This document shows, one piece after another, positions 38,683 through 50,633 of a DNA stretch of 64,000 nucleotides. Numbering within the stretch: position 1 is the first letter of the stretch; every line of letters begins with the position of its first letter. The notes under the pieces were generated by a model, which was not told the origin of the DNA, did not search any database, and saw only the letters and a list, made by a program, of their open reading frames with translations. This stretch comes from Paragorgia papillata (taxonomy: Eukaryota > Cnidaria > Anthozoa > Scleralcyonacea > Coralliidae), in assembly GCA_035771165.1 (NCBI GenBank), contig JAWNZC010000349.1, positions 2,408,501 to 2,472,500 on the forward strand, read 5' to 3'. The translations under genes and the position numbers were made by a program.

Positions 38683-38765
38683 GAATTGGCCTTTAGTAAT
38701 TTATTGAACAACACCAGGCGATTTTATTCACATCTGGGGAAGCCCTCGGACAAAAGAACTGTAAA
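38683..38765. repeat. Dispersed gattttattcac..aagccctcgg repeat, copy 2
   Basis: caggcgattttattcacatc and ggggaagccctcggacaaaa match 56500-56555. Confidence 0.65.
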
Positions 38766-39039
38766 CTACAAACTTAACTTTGTCGGTAATCATGGCATTA
38801 CAAACTTACACAATGACATGTCGGGATATTGAGATTAAATTGGCCCTTCAAGCCATAGGAAGCTGTGTGGAAGTATCTCCTTTTCTGCATGTGGCCCTCG
38901 TGACTTCTTCACATCCTCCCTCGGTTTTCGGGGTCCTTTAATCTCTAATATCCCTCGTGTCGTGTTATTATTTATAATTATTATGTCACCAAAAGCACAA
39001 AAATGTATAATTAAAAAATATTGGTATTGCAAGTCTTGG

Positions 39040-39150
39040 GCCCCGTTTACACTAGAGCAAAAGTATCCAGATTCACATTGTTTTTCATCCTCATGGGAAT
39101 AAAAAAACAATGTGAATCTGGATACTTTTGCTCTAGTGTAAACGGGGTCT
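39040..39150. mobile_element. Almost perfect 110-bp palindromic MITE
   Basis: ccccgtttacactagagcaa with aagtatccagattcacattg is mirrored exactly by caatgtgaatctggatactt and ttgctctagtgtaaacgggg. The very high arm identity suggests recent insertion. Confidence 0.9.
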
Positions 39151-40151
39151 TAGAAGTCGACACGATTTTTATAAAATTTTAATAAAGGAAAATAACACAT
39201 AAGTCAAAAAGAATTCAGTTTTTAAAAGGATCCCTCTCAATTACCCCATCATTTATTTATGTTCTTGTATTTTAAAGTCAAAGTATGATTCACATTAATT
39301 GTGCAACCAGCATATAAGCAAGGCGCATAACGTTCAGGAACCCTGACGTTTCTTGGGAGGAACGCCCTTTTTAACCCCTGCCCTTTTTGTGAGACCTCTA
39401 ATACTAGGTTAAACAGATAATTAAACAGATAATTAATCTTCTGTTGTAGTACGCAATACAATTCTCCGCAAATCTTGCGAGACTCAGAGGCTTCTAGCAG
39501 TGGGCCTGGGCGTCAGCTAGGCTGAATATAATTATGATAAATTTTGAATAATGCGAGACCAAAACAAAAATTTCCGCAACCGAAAATACGAGAAAAGCGT
39601 CATCAAAATGCAGGAAATGCCGTTTCAGAGAAAATTCAAAAAAAATTCGGGGGGGGCATGCCCCCGGACTCCCCTAGAATCTCTGCTTCAAGCCACTAGC
39701 TTCTAGTCCCAAGTTGTTTAGAATACTGAACGACTTTGCCCTTTTTTTAGGTTCAACCCCTGCCCTCGAAATTTTCTAGTTGCGCCCCTGTGCATGCAGG
39801 TGTGTACGTATACATACGTAGAAATTAAGCAAGTTATTACAGCGTTGTTGTCTTAACAGTGCCGTAACAACATTACTAGACAATATTGTTCATCCATGTT
39901 TTAACAATTTTGTTCAGTAATAATGAAACAACAAGACTGTTCATAAATGTTGGAACAGGGAAAAGTTGTATCGATATAATAACTATGTTCCCTATTCGTG
40001 ACATGCATGTTCTAGCTTGTTAACAATTAAGTTTTTACAAAATTAACGGCTGGACAATGTTGTATATAACAGCTTGTTATTGTGACTAAGTAATATTACT
40101 CATGCTGGCCAGCACAACGTTGTTCGTGCGTTTTTACATGCGTGTAAGAGA

Positions 40152-40370
40152 TTAAAACCACTTATTCATGACGTTACATCGACCACAACGGGTCCTTGCA
40201 GTAAGGCAACCACATTCGAATCTGATGTCATCATCAGTTTTGACTTCGACGCTGAAGTAGTCAGGACAACAAGTTGTAGGCGTAAAGCATCGGGAAAGTT
40301 CTAGTGCACAAGTTCGGCAGCTATAACGATTAGTGATTACATCCAATTCTTCATTTTCAGGTTGAACTAA
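40152..40370 (-). CDS. Possible Cys-rich terminal exon on the minus strand
   Basis: On the minus strand an acceptor (ctgtgtcttgttag) is followed by about 70 codons ending in TAA. The product is dense in cysteine: CRTCALELSRC, then TCCPDYF, then FECGCLTARTRCGRC. Spaced Cys pairs of this sort are typical of small disulfide-rich secreted domains. I do not recognise the family. Upstream exons would lie at higher coordinates; I could not identify them. There is no nearby AATAAA on the minus strand that I can point to. Confidence 0.4.
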   Translation of the reverse strand, partial: LVQPENEELDVITNRYSCRTCALELSRCFTPTTCCPDYFSVEVKTDDDIRFECGCLTARTRCGRCNVMNKWF

Positions 40371-40596
40371 CAAGACACAGGTACGTTATAATTTACAAGT
40401 TTCATATGGCGTCAATACGGTAAAAATCACCACATGGCTACATAACTAACTTAGAATAAGATTACATGTATAGGAACCATACGCACACTCGTTTAATGAA
40501 GATCTGATTGTGAAAAATCTTTAAAATTAATTTGAAGAAACAGCCCATGTATGGTTAGCTTAAATTTATCTTTTACTGTTTTTGAAAAGACCTTTA

Positions 40597-40797
40597 AGGT
40601 GCTGATTACATGAACCGAGCTAGCCCGGTTAACTTGGGTCGCATAAACTAAATTTACAAAGAAGAATTGGTTTAGTTTAGATGTAAACAAATCTAAACGG
40701 TAATTCAAATTTCCTTTTGCGGCCGAGGAAAGAATTTCGTGACACGAGTTAGCCCGGTTATCCGGCTATCCTGGGCTCATGTAATCAGTCCCTAAGA
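40597..40797. mobile_element. MITE with gctgattacatgaaccgagc ends
   Basis: Left gtgctgattacatgaac and right gctcatgtaatcagtcc are inverted; inner gctagcccggtta pairs with gagttagcccggtta-type sequence. A relative is probably at 10970-11065. Confidence 0.7.
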
Positions 40798-41324
40798 GTC
40801 GGCTGGCAAAGGCAAGTTTGTATAATTATACTATAATATAGCTTAGCTTTAATGTCTGTAAAAACTTAAAAACGAAGCAAGAACTAAATATTTTGTAAAA
40901 TGAGACTATACGTAAAGAGTGAACACTCTTAAACCTAGAGATTCCAAAAATAAGATTTCAAAAATAACATCGGATTTCAAAAATAAGGTAGTATCTCTTC
41001 AGTCAAACAAACATGTCACGCAACCGTATTATATATGCAGCAGTGTAGGTTCCCTACCATTTTAAAGACACTTGACATACTGTTCCAAGAAACAGGTGGA
41101 CAGCTAGAAGGGAAGACAGTTACGTGTTTTCATACCCAAACCGTTGCAGGCTGCAGATTTAACTAAATTAATATCATATAACATACTAAAAGTATGAAAA
41201 TTATTATAGACATTATAAGATTGAGGTTTTTCACATCTTACCGCACGCCTCAAACTGCATAATTATTTTTTTAAATAAACGTGTTGCTGGCGTTTTTAAC
41301 ATCTTTATTCGTTTTTTTATGCCA

Positions 41325-41463
41325 ACAGTCCCATGTCCACACGTATGCGTTTTCATGGCGTTTTTATATTGTTCTCGGTCCTCAGGGGAGCAGAAAACAC
41401 TGGTCTCATTACATGAAACAACATGAAAACGCTAGGAAAACGTATACGTGTGGATGGGGTCTT
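41325..41463. mobile_element. MITE, about 135 bp
   Basis: gtcccatgtccacacgtatg with gttttcatggcgt is mirrored by acgctaggaaaac and gtatacgtgtggatggggtc. A 123-codon ORF here runs over this element and is not a gene. Confidence 0.75.
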
Positions 41464-42680
41464 ATTTACCGCATCCGAAAGAACGAGAAAGCTATTATAA
41501 AGTTTATTATAAATGAAAGCAAAGCCCGAGAGTATTTAGCATTGTATAATACTTTAATAGAGCCACCTGGCATACTAGCTATAGAAACGAATTACAAACA
41601 TTCTCGTCCCCCTCATTCCTCCCACTCCAGAAATAAAGACGAAGCACTTTAATCGAATATTCTACACTTACAACAATTTTTTTAATGAAAACAGTATTGG
41701 ATAGATAATAGAATCTTAATCTGGATTTCCATTAAGCGAAAATGTCGCGTCCTCGACTTTTTCTTTTGTCGTGTGAGTTTCCGTGTATAATGCTAGATTT
41801 CCGTGCTTTTTGTCGAGGCATCGGCTTTTTGCGATAATTTTCTTTGTCTCATGAGCCCTCTGCTAGAACGGATCCAGCCACGAAAGCCCATAAGACAAAT
41901 AAAAAGAATCGAAAAAATTCCATCGCGCGACGTTAAACAGTAAATGGAAACCCATCTGAAAATAATTTAATTCGTACAATAGAAAAGGCGCGCGCGCGAT
42001 ATTTTACAGAAATTTAGCGTTAATCAAGTAGAGGTTATATCCTGAACTGTAAAAGGCTGAGTTCACAGAAAAAAGGGTTTAACGATGTAATCGCGACGTT
42101 ACAATTTGAATAACATTATTGTATATATTAATATATATAATTTCTATATAATGTCCGGGTATACTAATTATATATTTTGTAGATGTTTTTTTTCCTATCC
42201 TTAACTACATTTCCTCTTAATCTCAAATTATCTCAAGGGTTAGTTTTATTCACTTGCAAAGAATGCAAACAAAATACCACAATCGCAGTGCTGATTTGAG
42301 TATAGAAGTCATATTACAACTACAGACACAAAATATTATGTTTCTTCCAAATACCTCGATCACGCAGGATGTTTGTCATTTGTGTAATGAGCGTTTAGTC
42401 AATATCAGACAACTAACCTTCAAACATTAGCAATCATCATGGGCGCTGAAACCTGGTGTAAATTAAGTGCCCCTTTTCTACGATATAACATATGTGCTTA
42501 GATTAAAATCTTTTTCAAACGGTGCCAACTTTTTTGTGCCCACGGAACTGGTAGTCATGCTGTTAGCTTTTTACAGCAATTTGCATATGTTGATCAAGGT
42601 GTATTACTGGAAAATTTTAGAAAGTCCCTTCAGTATACGACACCAATTTTTTTCACGTATTTCACAGGTCTACACAAAAA

Positions 42681-44411
42681 ATGGACACCACAATCGCCAA
42701 GATCATTATTCTGCTCCTCTTAGTGGCTGGTCGTGTGACTGCAACAAGATCCTACGTGATTCCACTATCCTTAAATCCTTTCATTCAAAGTCCAATACGC
42801 CTTACAGGTTTCGTAAAAACAATGTACAACGCTTATGTGAATTTTTACTCCAAGGTAACACTCACTGATGTATCAGACGACACTGAAAAAGATTTAAAAG
42901 ATCTCGTTGAAAAAAAACTTTCCGTTGTTTTCCTCACAACTCTCTCTTCATACGTCGCGGAAACATTGACTTTAAGCGATCTAAAATTTAGTGGTCCAAG
43001 CAAATGGTCTTACAATATCTCCATCGACGACATGATAATGGTATCAAATGGGAGCATCACCGAATTTAACCAAGATATGGAATTGTATAAGTTCCAAGAA
43101 ATGGCTATGAAAGTCTTAGAAAATCGTTACAGCTTTAACATGAGCAAAATCCAAAATGAGCTTGGCTACACTATGATGGAATTCCTAGGAGCAGACGAAA
43201 AGCAATGGATTGATATAGTTGGTATTATCACACAAAGCGTCATCGACAACCAGTGTGAAAAGTTAAAAATAACCTCATGCTACTTGGCTAAACTTATCAA
43301 TAAGACTCTCGATGAAATCAAAGCGTTTACCCTTAACGAAGTTGATAAGCACCTCTACAATACCACCATGCTCATGAACAAACTACCTGCGTTCCAAAAT
43401 ACCACCTTGGAAGACTTCTATAAAAAATTCGACCTTTCATCAGGAAAACTGGCAAACATGATCGGTGTGAACATCTCGGTAATACAGTCTTCGGGGTTAA
43501 AAGATCAGATACAACTTTTCACAGCAAGTATTCTGGAAAAATTCCGATTGTCCGTCACAGCCTTTTCCACGAAGTATAAGAAGTCGATGAAAGAAGTCTT
43601 AGTTCCTTGTCAGAACGAGTGGGATTCGTTTGAAATCATCGTTATTCGTGAAGCTTTCGAACAAGAGGCAAGAAACATGTCTATTACAAATAAAAAACTA
43701 TCATCTCTCATTCAAATACCTTATGACACTTTGAAAAATTTTTCTTTTGAAAGCATGCAAAAATTTCTTGCAACTGTGGTAAAGCCAGTCAAGGAAGCCA
43801 AGAAAAAGATTGAAGAAAAAAGTTTATTCGCATTGACAAGCATTCAGGATTCACAAATCCCAAAGATCACAAGTAACAACGCTGTGGCAGTTATTCAAGC
43901 TATTACAAATTTCACCAAAAGTCAGTTGTCTACGCTTTACCATTGGACACACGCTGATTATCAGTTTTCAGAAATGTTTTCAACTGCAGATCTGATCGAG
44001 TGCTGTTCGTCTAAGGTGTACAACTACAGCCTGCTTACACTGGCAAAGATTAATATTGGAAAAGTACTTAAAGGTTCCTCTTGTAAGACCTTTGACGCAC
44101 TACGAGCAATTTGGGACAGAGCAACAGTGAAAGACATACAGACCAATTTTACCACACAAGACAATCTTCCAAGCAATACGTCCATAGCAAACACGCTTCA
44201 TTCACTGACAAATGCATCATCAGAATTCATCTTCCGTGTTCTTAATATCGAATCTGACGTGCAAGAGTTATGTTCTAACGTAAGCTTACAGCAGATTTCT
44301 AATGTCACAACGCATTCCATTTCGCATCTCAAACACATGTCATTTCAAGATATCATCAATCTTGTGGTCAAACTGAAACAAAACGGCTCCCTTTATCATA
44401 CTCAAAAGATG
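42681..44411 (+). CDS. Gene C exon 1: signal peptide and full ectodomain
   Basis: Single 577-codon exon ending CAAAAGATG|gtgagt, phase 0, at the same place as the end of gene B exon 1. It aligns with B and D over its whole length by shared motifs and cysteines. Continuing through the donor adds only 13 residues before a stop, so intron retention would give a soluble form. Confidence 0.82.
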
Positions 44412-46478
44412 GTGAGTAAATATACAAGCCATGTATATTACAGACAAATATAGACTGGCGGAGAGACGAAAAAACAAACGGACAGACAGACAGACAGACA
44501 GACGTATGGACGAACGGAACGTTATTTAGAGAGTAGCAATGTACAGTATATAAAGGCTAAAAATAGTGCACTGCCTAAAGAGAGGAGGGAAGGAGGAAAG
44601 GAGGGAGGGAAAGAGGGAGAGAAGGAGGAAGGGAAAGAGGGAGGGAAGGAGGGAGGGAAAGAGGGAGGGAGGAAGGGAAGGAAGGAGGGAAGGAAGGAAG
44701 GAAGGAAGGAAGGAAGGAAGGAAGGAAGGAAGGAAGGAAGGAAGGAAGGAAGGGAAGGGAGGGAGGGAGGGAGGGAGGAAGGAAGGAAGGAAGGAAGGAG
44801 GGAAGGAAGGAAGGAAGGAAGGAAGGAAGGAAGGAAGGAAGGAAGGAAGGAAGGAAGGAAGGAAGGAAGGAAGGAAGGAAGGAAGGAAAGAAAGAAAGAA
44901 AGAAGGAAGGAAGGAAGGAAGGAAGGGAGTGAGGGAGGGAGGGAAGGGGAAATGGAAGGAATGGGTGGTTCGGTAGGTAGGTAAGCCGGAAAAGAGGCAG
45001 AAAAATAGGCAGGCATACGAATTGCCGTTTAATTTTGTTAATAATATCAAAGACCAGACAATTACTTGGAAAAAGCCCACAACATTGAAGAAATGGAAAA
45101 ATAAAAATATTTATTGAACTAACGTTTCGTCGCTACACGCAACATCTTTAGAGTGATTACATTATTACAAATACAAAGACTTTATTTACATAAGGTTACT
45201 AAGACAACCTTATCAGATTCCTATGTTTATCGTTTGTAAATTTAAATTTAATTTTCAAATTTTCTGATTTTTAACCGTTATTTTGTAATTTCAAATTTTA
45301 ACCGTTATTTTGTAATTTTATACTCGTTGTCTTAGTAGCCTTATGTATATAAAGTCTTTGTAATTGTAATAATTTAATCACTCTGAAGATGTTGCGTGTA
45401 GCCACGAAACATTAGTTCAATAAATATTTTCATTTTTCCATTTCTTCAATGTTATGGGCTTTTTCTGTGCTTTAATATTTTTAGCAAGATTACGTTTTCT
45501 GCCTGGAATCTCTGTCTCCTTAATCAGTGTCGTCTAAGTTGAATAAAACTCCTTGCCATACAATAATTTCTAATTCATGGAATTCCGTTTTTTCTTGCAG
45601 ACATATGAAACAAGCTCAATCAACCCTAACTCTTCGGCAAATATGACCTCGATGACGAACGAAAAAGAAAATAGTTTGAAAGCGTTCTCACCCAGCCACT
45701 CGTTTACCAAACCAATCCACGTAACAAAAACAGGAAGTATGACAGATCTCCAAATAATCTCTTCAACTTCTTCGGGAACAGGTATGATGGCTATACTGTA
45801 TTTACTATAGGTGATGATTGATTAAACACCGATCTAATACAAACAAAATAATAGGCACGCCCAGGCGTGCATGTATGTACTGCATTTAATGCCTATGCAT
45901 GTATCTACTGCATTTAATGCCTATAGCTACTATGGTAAAAAATGATAACAACATTGTATTGAGTGCTGAACAAGATTTTTGACAAGATTGTAGATGCTGG
46001 CCATGATATCGCTCCTTAAATATCTCGCCCCATGTTTGTCATAAGGTCATAGCATTGACTTATGAAATACTTGGTGTACAGTAGTTTTTTTTTGTTTCAG
46101 TGGTTTGTCGTCAGTTGTCCTTTCATCCTATATGTTTTGATTGGCTCCGAAGGCATTCTTTTGTTACTTGCTAACACGGATGATAGTATAGTATCTACTC
46201 GCGCATGCGCAGTAGATACAATAATATATCTTGACTTCATTCTTTTCCAAATATCTATATTGCAGGTGTTAATCGGGTCACAACAAGCACGAATACAAAG
46301 CTCGTTAATTCATCGGAGAGATCGTTTAACTCAAGTATGTTATCACCAGTTTTAATGTTGTATATATTTTGCCTAAAAAATACTTCAAATAACACCACAG
46401 AAATAACTCTTTTTTCCTTTTTTTTCTCTAGAAATGGGGATATTATTGTTGATGTTGATACCAGTAATTTACCAATAA
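42681..46478 (+). CDS. Gene C: second GPI-type paralog
   Basis: Spliced model: 42681-44411, 45601-45781, 46266-46334 and 46432-46478, 675 residues. Residues 1-22 are a signal peptide (IIILLLLVAGRVTA). The ectodomain has IPLSLNPFIQ, SKWSYNIS, DEKQWIDIVGIIT, CYLAKLINKT, CQNEWDSF, WTHADYQFSEMF and the third and fourth conserved cysteines. Exon 2 is a Ser/Thr-rich linker of 60 residues, exon 3 a 23-residue linker, and exon 4 encodes KMGILLLMLIPVIYQ and TAA, a hydrophobic end fitting a GPI signal. Junction phases are 0,1,1. The start follows a clean acceptor (tatttcacag at 42667). AATAAA overlaps the stop codon. The function is unknown. Confidence 0.75.
44574..44950. repeat. (GGAA)n / (GGGA)n purine microsatellite
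   Basis: About 375 bp of pure purine on the + strand, inside the first coding intron of gene C. ORFs reading poly-(EGRK) or poly-(LPSF) are artefacts. Confidence 0.95.
45071..45472. mobile_element. 400-bp foldback element in gene C intron 1
   Basis: aaaagcccacaacattgaag, aatatttattgaactaacgt and the atctttagagtgatt block are all mirrored on the right (cactctgaagatgttgcgtg, gttcaataaatatttt, cttcaatgttatgggctttt). It carries the acgtttcg..catcttcag signature. Confidence 0.85.
45601..45781 (+). CDS. Gene C exon 2: Ser/Thr linker
   Basis: The acceptor gttttttcttgcag and the donor gtatga bound 181 bp encoding TYETSSINPNSSANMTSM and further Ser/Thr-rich sequence with N-glycosylation sites. Phase 0 in, phase 1 out. 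A large inverted-repeat element (45071-45472) sits just upstream in the intron. Confidence 0.65.
46266..46334 (+). CDS. Gene C exon 3: 23-codon linker
   Basis: Acceptor tctatattgcag, donor gtatgt, phase 1-1. It encodes GVNRVTTSTNTKLVNSSERS and a few more residues. It can be skipped in frame, like the linker exons of A and D. Confidence 0.6.
46432..46478 (+). CDS. Gene C exon 4: GPI-type C-terminus
   Basis: The very T-rich acceptor (ttttttttctctag) leads into a frame reading KMGILLLMLIPVIYQ and TAA at 46476-46478. The hydrophobic end with no basic tail predicts removal and GPI attachment, with likely sites in the preceding FNS. Confidence 0.6.
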
Positions 46479-46479
46479 A

Positions 46480-47380
46480 CATAAAAAGATGTTACAAAAG
46501 CCACAGAATAATGGATTCAGACGGCTGCAAGAAAAACTAAATTATAATTAAGTCATATCTTTATCCTAATATTCTTCATTTCATCATCTTCATTTCATTT
46601 CATTTCACTGATTTATTTTGCCTTACTGCTCCTAGCACGACGCACAAAAGATTAAGAGACTCTGGAGAAAGACAATTCAAAAGTCCGAGATTTTAGAAGC
46701 CCCGCATTTAATAACAAGATTTTAGTTAAAAAGTACAACATCTGCCGGCCTTTTAAAAACTTTGCAAAATAGTGTAAGCATTTTTACGTTGAGTGAAACC
46801 CGAAGACCAATTTTATAGTTTCATATAAGACACCTTTACAATGTTTATAGCTTTATGTGTAAGATAGCTCGATAAAAAAGAGTTTTCCTTTCAAAGGTCT
46901 TCCAGTGTAGATTTGTGCTTCATTCTTGTTCGTTGAACAGCTCTAGTGGTACTCTTGAGAATTGAAAAGTATTAGACAGTCCACAGTGGAGAAATCTTTG
47001 TACTAAATACGCATATAAGCATGGTTTCCATTTAGTCATTTGGTTCGCATCATAATTATTATAAAATAGAAAGTGACTATATAATTTTTGATATATTTAA
47101 CAATAGGAGTGAAACGAGAACGTTACTTTTGTAATTAAATGAGTGACAAAAACATCATCACCAAAACAAAATTGCAATTGAATAAGTAATATTTATCAAA
47201 TTCATTAATAATTCATGAGGAAAACACAAAAGAAATCAATACCGTAGCAGAGGTTGTAAATCGGATACAGAATCGTCCTGATTTACATAAACTTTTTCCT
47301 CACTTTACTTAGCTAAAATCACTCCAACTTGAAAAATAGTTTGAAAACATGACTATTTAGATGCGTCCATTTGATAAGTA
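46480..47380. other. Intergenic after gene C, nothing recognised
   Basis: 3' flank of gene C; no exon or strong repeat seen. Confidence 0.4.
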
Positions 47381-47382
47381 CG

Positions 47383-47548
47383 ATAAAGCATTCGCAGCCG
47401 ATCTGTATCTGATTTACTACGGCTCGCCTTGTAAATCAGATACAGATCGGCTGCTCATGCTTTATCTATTACTTAAAACACGAGCAGGAGTGTTTTATCA
47501 GATTTAAAACCACGAGGGCGCAGCCCGAGTGTTTTATATCTGATAAGA
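47383..47548. repeat. Inverted repeat and dispersed cgag-core repeat, copy 2
   Basis: ataaagcattcgcagccgat with ctgtatctgattta pairs with taaatcagatacag and atcggctgctcatgctttat. Directly after it, ttttatcagatttaaaacca with gcgcagcccgagtg matches 10320-10370. Confidence 0.7.
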
Positions 47549-48894
47549 CACGTGATGCGAGTGTTTTGAATGGCTTCAAAAACGATTCGTTATTGGATGT
47601 TATGTTCATTAGTATTCTTTATATAAAATTGTATGTTCATTAGTATTCTTTATATAAAATTGCATGTTCATTAGTATTCTTTCTGACGTCAAGAAGTTTT
47701 ATCAGGTATTAAAACACGATCAAGTCGGTTTTCTTTGTTTTTTTGCGGGATTTATATCCCATAAATCCGGCATTATAAATTCATAGGGATTATATATATA
47801 CAGTTTTTACGACTGTTTTTCAAAGTCAGCAACACACAATCATAATATTTATACACGCAGTTGTCTTTTACCTTCACAAGAAAATCTTTTAACGCTGCAA
47901 TTCAGCTTGAATTTAATCAATGGTCAGCTTGTTCAGAAAATCCCCTGGCGGTGGTGGCGAGATTTGAACTGCTATTAAATTCAGATTATTTACTTTTGTA
48001 CAATCTTCCTGTTTGAATACGCTGTATGAGCGCCTGTACGCAGGCTAGGAATCATTCGCGATGCGATTGCGTAATAAACGAAAATCTTTCCGTGTGTACC
48101 AAGTACACTATACATAGCTCGGGAAATGGACTGGGCACGAGTAAAGACACAGCTAACCCAAGACGAACGTCATAGTAACCCAATAGTGTGCTGCCTCGCT
48201 CACGCTCGGCAGCAATAAGCAATAATACGACCAAAATTGGTCGCCTGCATCTCCACAGATTCGACCGTTTAAACAATCGTACAACCTCTGTTGTTCGGTA
48301 AGTAAGGATTCTAAGTAAAAAGACAGAGTGTCTTTATCAATGTCTACATTATGTTGTCTTATTTCATCCCAAATGATATCCATATATGAAGAAAGGCTAG
48401 TATACGTTTGTTGTCAGCGAGTACGATAATGTGTATAAATACATGAACGAAATATTATATAGTAAGGACAATGTTGTGGCATTTTGATAATGACGATCTT
48501 CGGGAATCAATCAGGAAGCTATTGGTTATGACGGGGGGTTAAGTAATAGCTAGGATTGGGGGGAGAAGTTATGGTTATATAAGGGCCCAAAGGAGCCTGA
48601 GAATGAATAAATAAAGAGTCTGCATGACGTAGTGAAAACCGGGGGGTTGAGTAACAGATAGACTTAGGGGGTTCAGGAAGATATGAATACTAATGAGGCT
48701 AGGTTAGGAGGTCTCAAAGGAGCCTGAGGAGGATATTGACAGAGCTCATTAAAAATTCAATTTACCTAATTAATTATGAATCGGCCAGAGTGGGGGGTAT
48801 TACTACTCAGAACGGACACGAATTCTGTAAATGACTTCTAAAACGTCTACTAAGTTAGCTAAAACTACATCATGTTAAGAGCTCATAAACCTTC

Positions 48895-49705
48895 GAGATA
48901 AGGTTTAAACCTTCGAGACGGACCATTTACCTTGCGTTGGTGCGCCCTCATCTGGGATACGCTACTCAAGTCTGGGCTCCCCATTCCAAAGACCTTATAA
49001 GGCAAATTGAAAGAATACAGAGACGGGCATCGAAATATATATTGAACTTTTTCTTGTGACCAATCCTATAAAGAACGACTTATTAACCTTAATCTTCTAC
49101 CATTATGTTATTGGCATGAATACTTGGACATGGTTTTTTTTCAAAGCAACCAAAGGCTTAATAAATCTGAATCCTACGCTGTTCAAAACCTACTCGATCA
49201 AATTCTAACTCTAACTCTGTCCACTTCGTCATTCGTAAATGCAGAACTACCACTTTCCAAAGATCGTACTTCAACAGAACTACAAGAATATGGAACACGC
49301 TCGTTAACGAACTTACCAATATTAATTTCAATGCACTAGAACTGGCAACATTTAGATCTCTGATGCTCAGCTACTACTTTATTGCTCTTGGGAATACCTA
49401 TAACCCTGACGATCCACATTCTTTCAAAACTATATGTCCAAATTGTAATAATTCTCGCAGTCTAACCCGCAGCATTACTTGCTGTTTTTAGTATTTATTT
49501 CTATATTGCATATATGTTGTATATTGTGTAAGTTTTGTTAGAATTTTTTACTTTAACTTTTATATTTTTGGGCCCGCAGTAATTGGCCTTCACGCTGTTG
49601 CGGTGACCCTGCCATAGGTTTAAATTTGTGTTTGAATGGTTCGTGTTGTGATACAATACATGTATTTAGTCAAGTCTATGGCGAAGCTAATAAAATAAAA
49701 TAAAT
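48895..49705 (+). pseudogene. 3' end of a second LINE (reverse transcriptase C-terminus), broken
   Basis: RRTIYLALVRPHLGYATQVW, then IERIQRRASKYIL is a clear non-LTR reverse transcriptase C-terminal motif. Several stops and frame changes follow. The 3' UTR (gggcccgcagtaattggcct) and (AATAA)n tail match 23866-24022. Confidence 0.8.
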
Positions 49706-49974
49706 AATAGGTTACGATTATTAAATTACTGATGTGAGCATGCGCTATGATTTAGTATTATTAGTCCCACATTTTATATTCTAAGTGACGCGCCAAAATA
49801 GCCGTTCTGATCATCTGATTATTTTCTGATTATTTGTTATTCAACAAATGTTTTATTTGTTATTCAACAAATGTTTTATTTGTTTCAACAAATGTCTGCA
49901 TATTCATCTTGTATGAGCGGACGCTACCAGCGTACCTCACTCAAGATAGTTGAATGCAATGTGTCTGTATACTT

Positions 49975-50092
49975 GCTACAGAACTGATATCAGTGCCTGT
50001 AAATGTGATACAGAACTGATGTTTTGTTAAACAGTTCTGTATCACATTTACAGACACTGATATCAGTTCTGTATCGGGGTAAACAGACATTT
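49975..50092. repeat. 118-bp inverted repeat
   Basis: acagaactgatatcagtgcc and tgtaaatgtgatacagaact are mirrored by agttctgtatcacatttaca and gacactgatatcagttctgt. The words resemble those at 381-565. Confidence 0.8.
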
Positions 50093-50633
50093 ATTAAATT
50101 TAATCGTATTTTAAATATAAATATAAGTGCCCAGCACAAAACACGAATAAAAGCCATGAACACAAGGACATAAAAACATAATATTTAATAATCTAACGTT
50201 TCTTTGTTTATGCTACAACATCTTCAGAGATATTGATTACAAGATATTAATTTACAGGATATATAATAAACAAAATTCTAATTACATACATATAGACCAA
50301 TCAAAATAAAGAACTAAAAATACATATTACAAGCTAATTATAGGTTAGGAGGTGAGGTAACACTGAAGGTGTCAGGAGGTAAGAGAAAGTTAAAATAAGT
50401 AAAGGAGTGCTGATCCAATATTGCCGTTGAAATGAGGTTTAAGTTTGTTAATGAAAAGACTTTTGCGTAAAAGAAGCTCAGATTCAAAAGAGCAGGAAGA
50501 AATAATACTAAAATCACTAAAAGAAATAGGATGCCCCGTCTCACGATGATGGGCAAGAATAATTACCACGGGGTGGACTAGCGAGTTTTTTTGCCAGTAA
50601 GGGCCGAAATTCCCATGTGTTTAGAAACGCGCG

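Noticed and set aside
41281..41652. 123-codon ORF on the plus strand
   Set aside because: Much of it lies over an inverted-repeat MITE at 41325-41463; no splice context or domain.
44522..45080. Long ORFs of the FLPS or EGRK type on both strands
   Set aside because: They translate a GGAA microsatellite; open in several frames at once.
48153..48383. Minus-strand ORF beginning MDIIWDEIRQHNVD
   Set aside because: The composition looks protein-like, but the frame overlaps a second ORF, has no clear donor, and no family is recognisable. Too weak to list.
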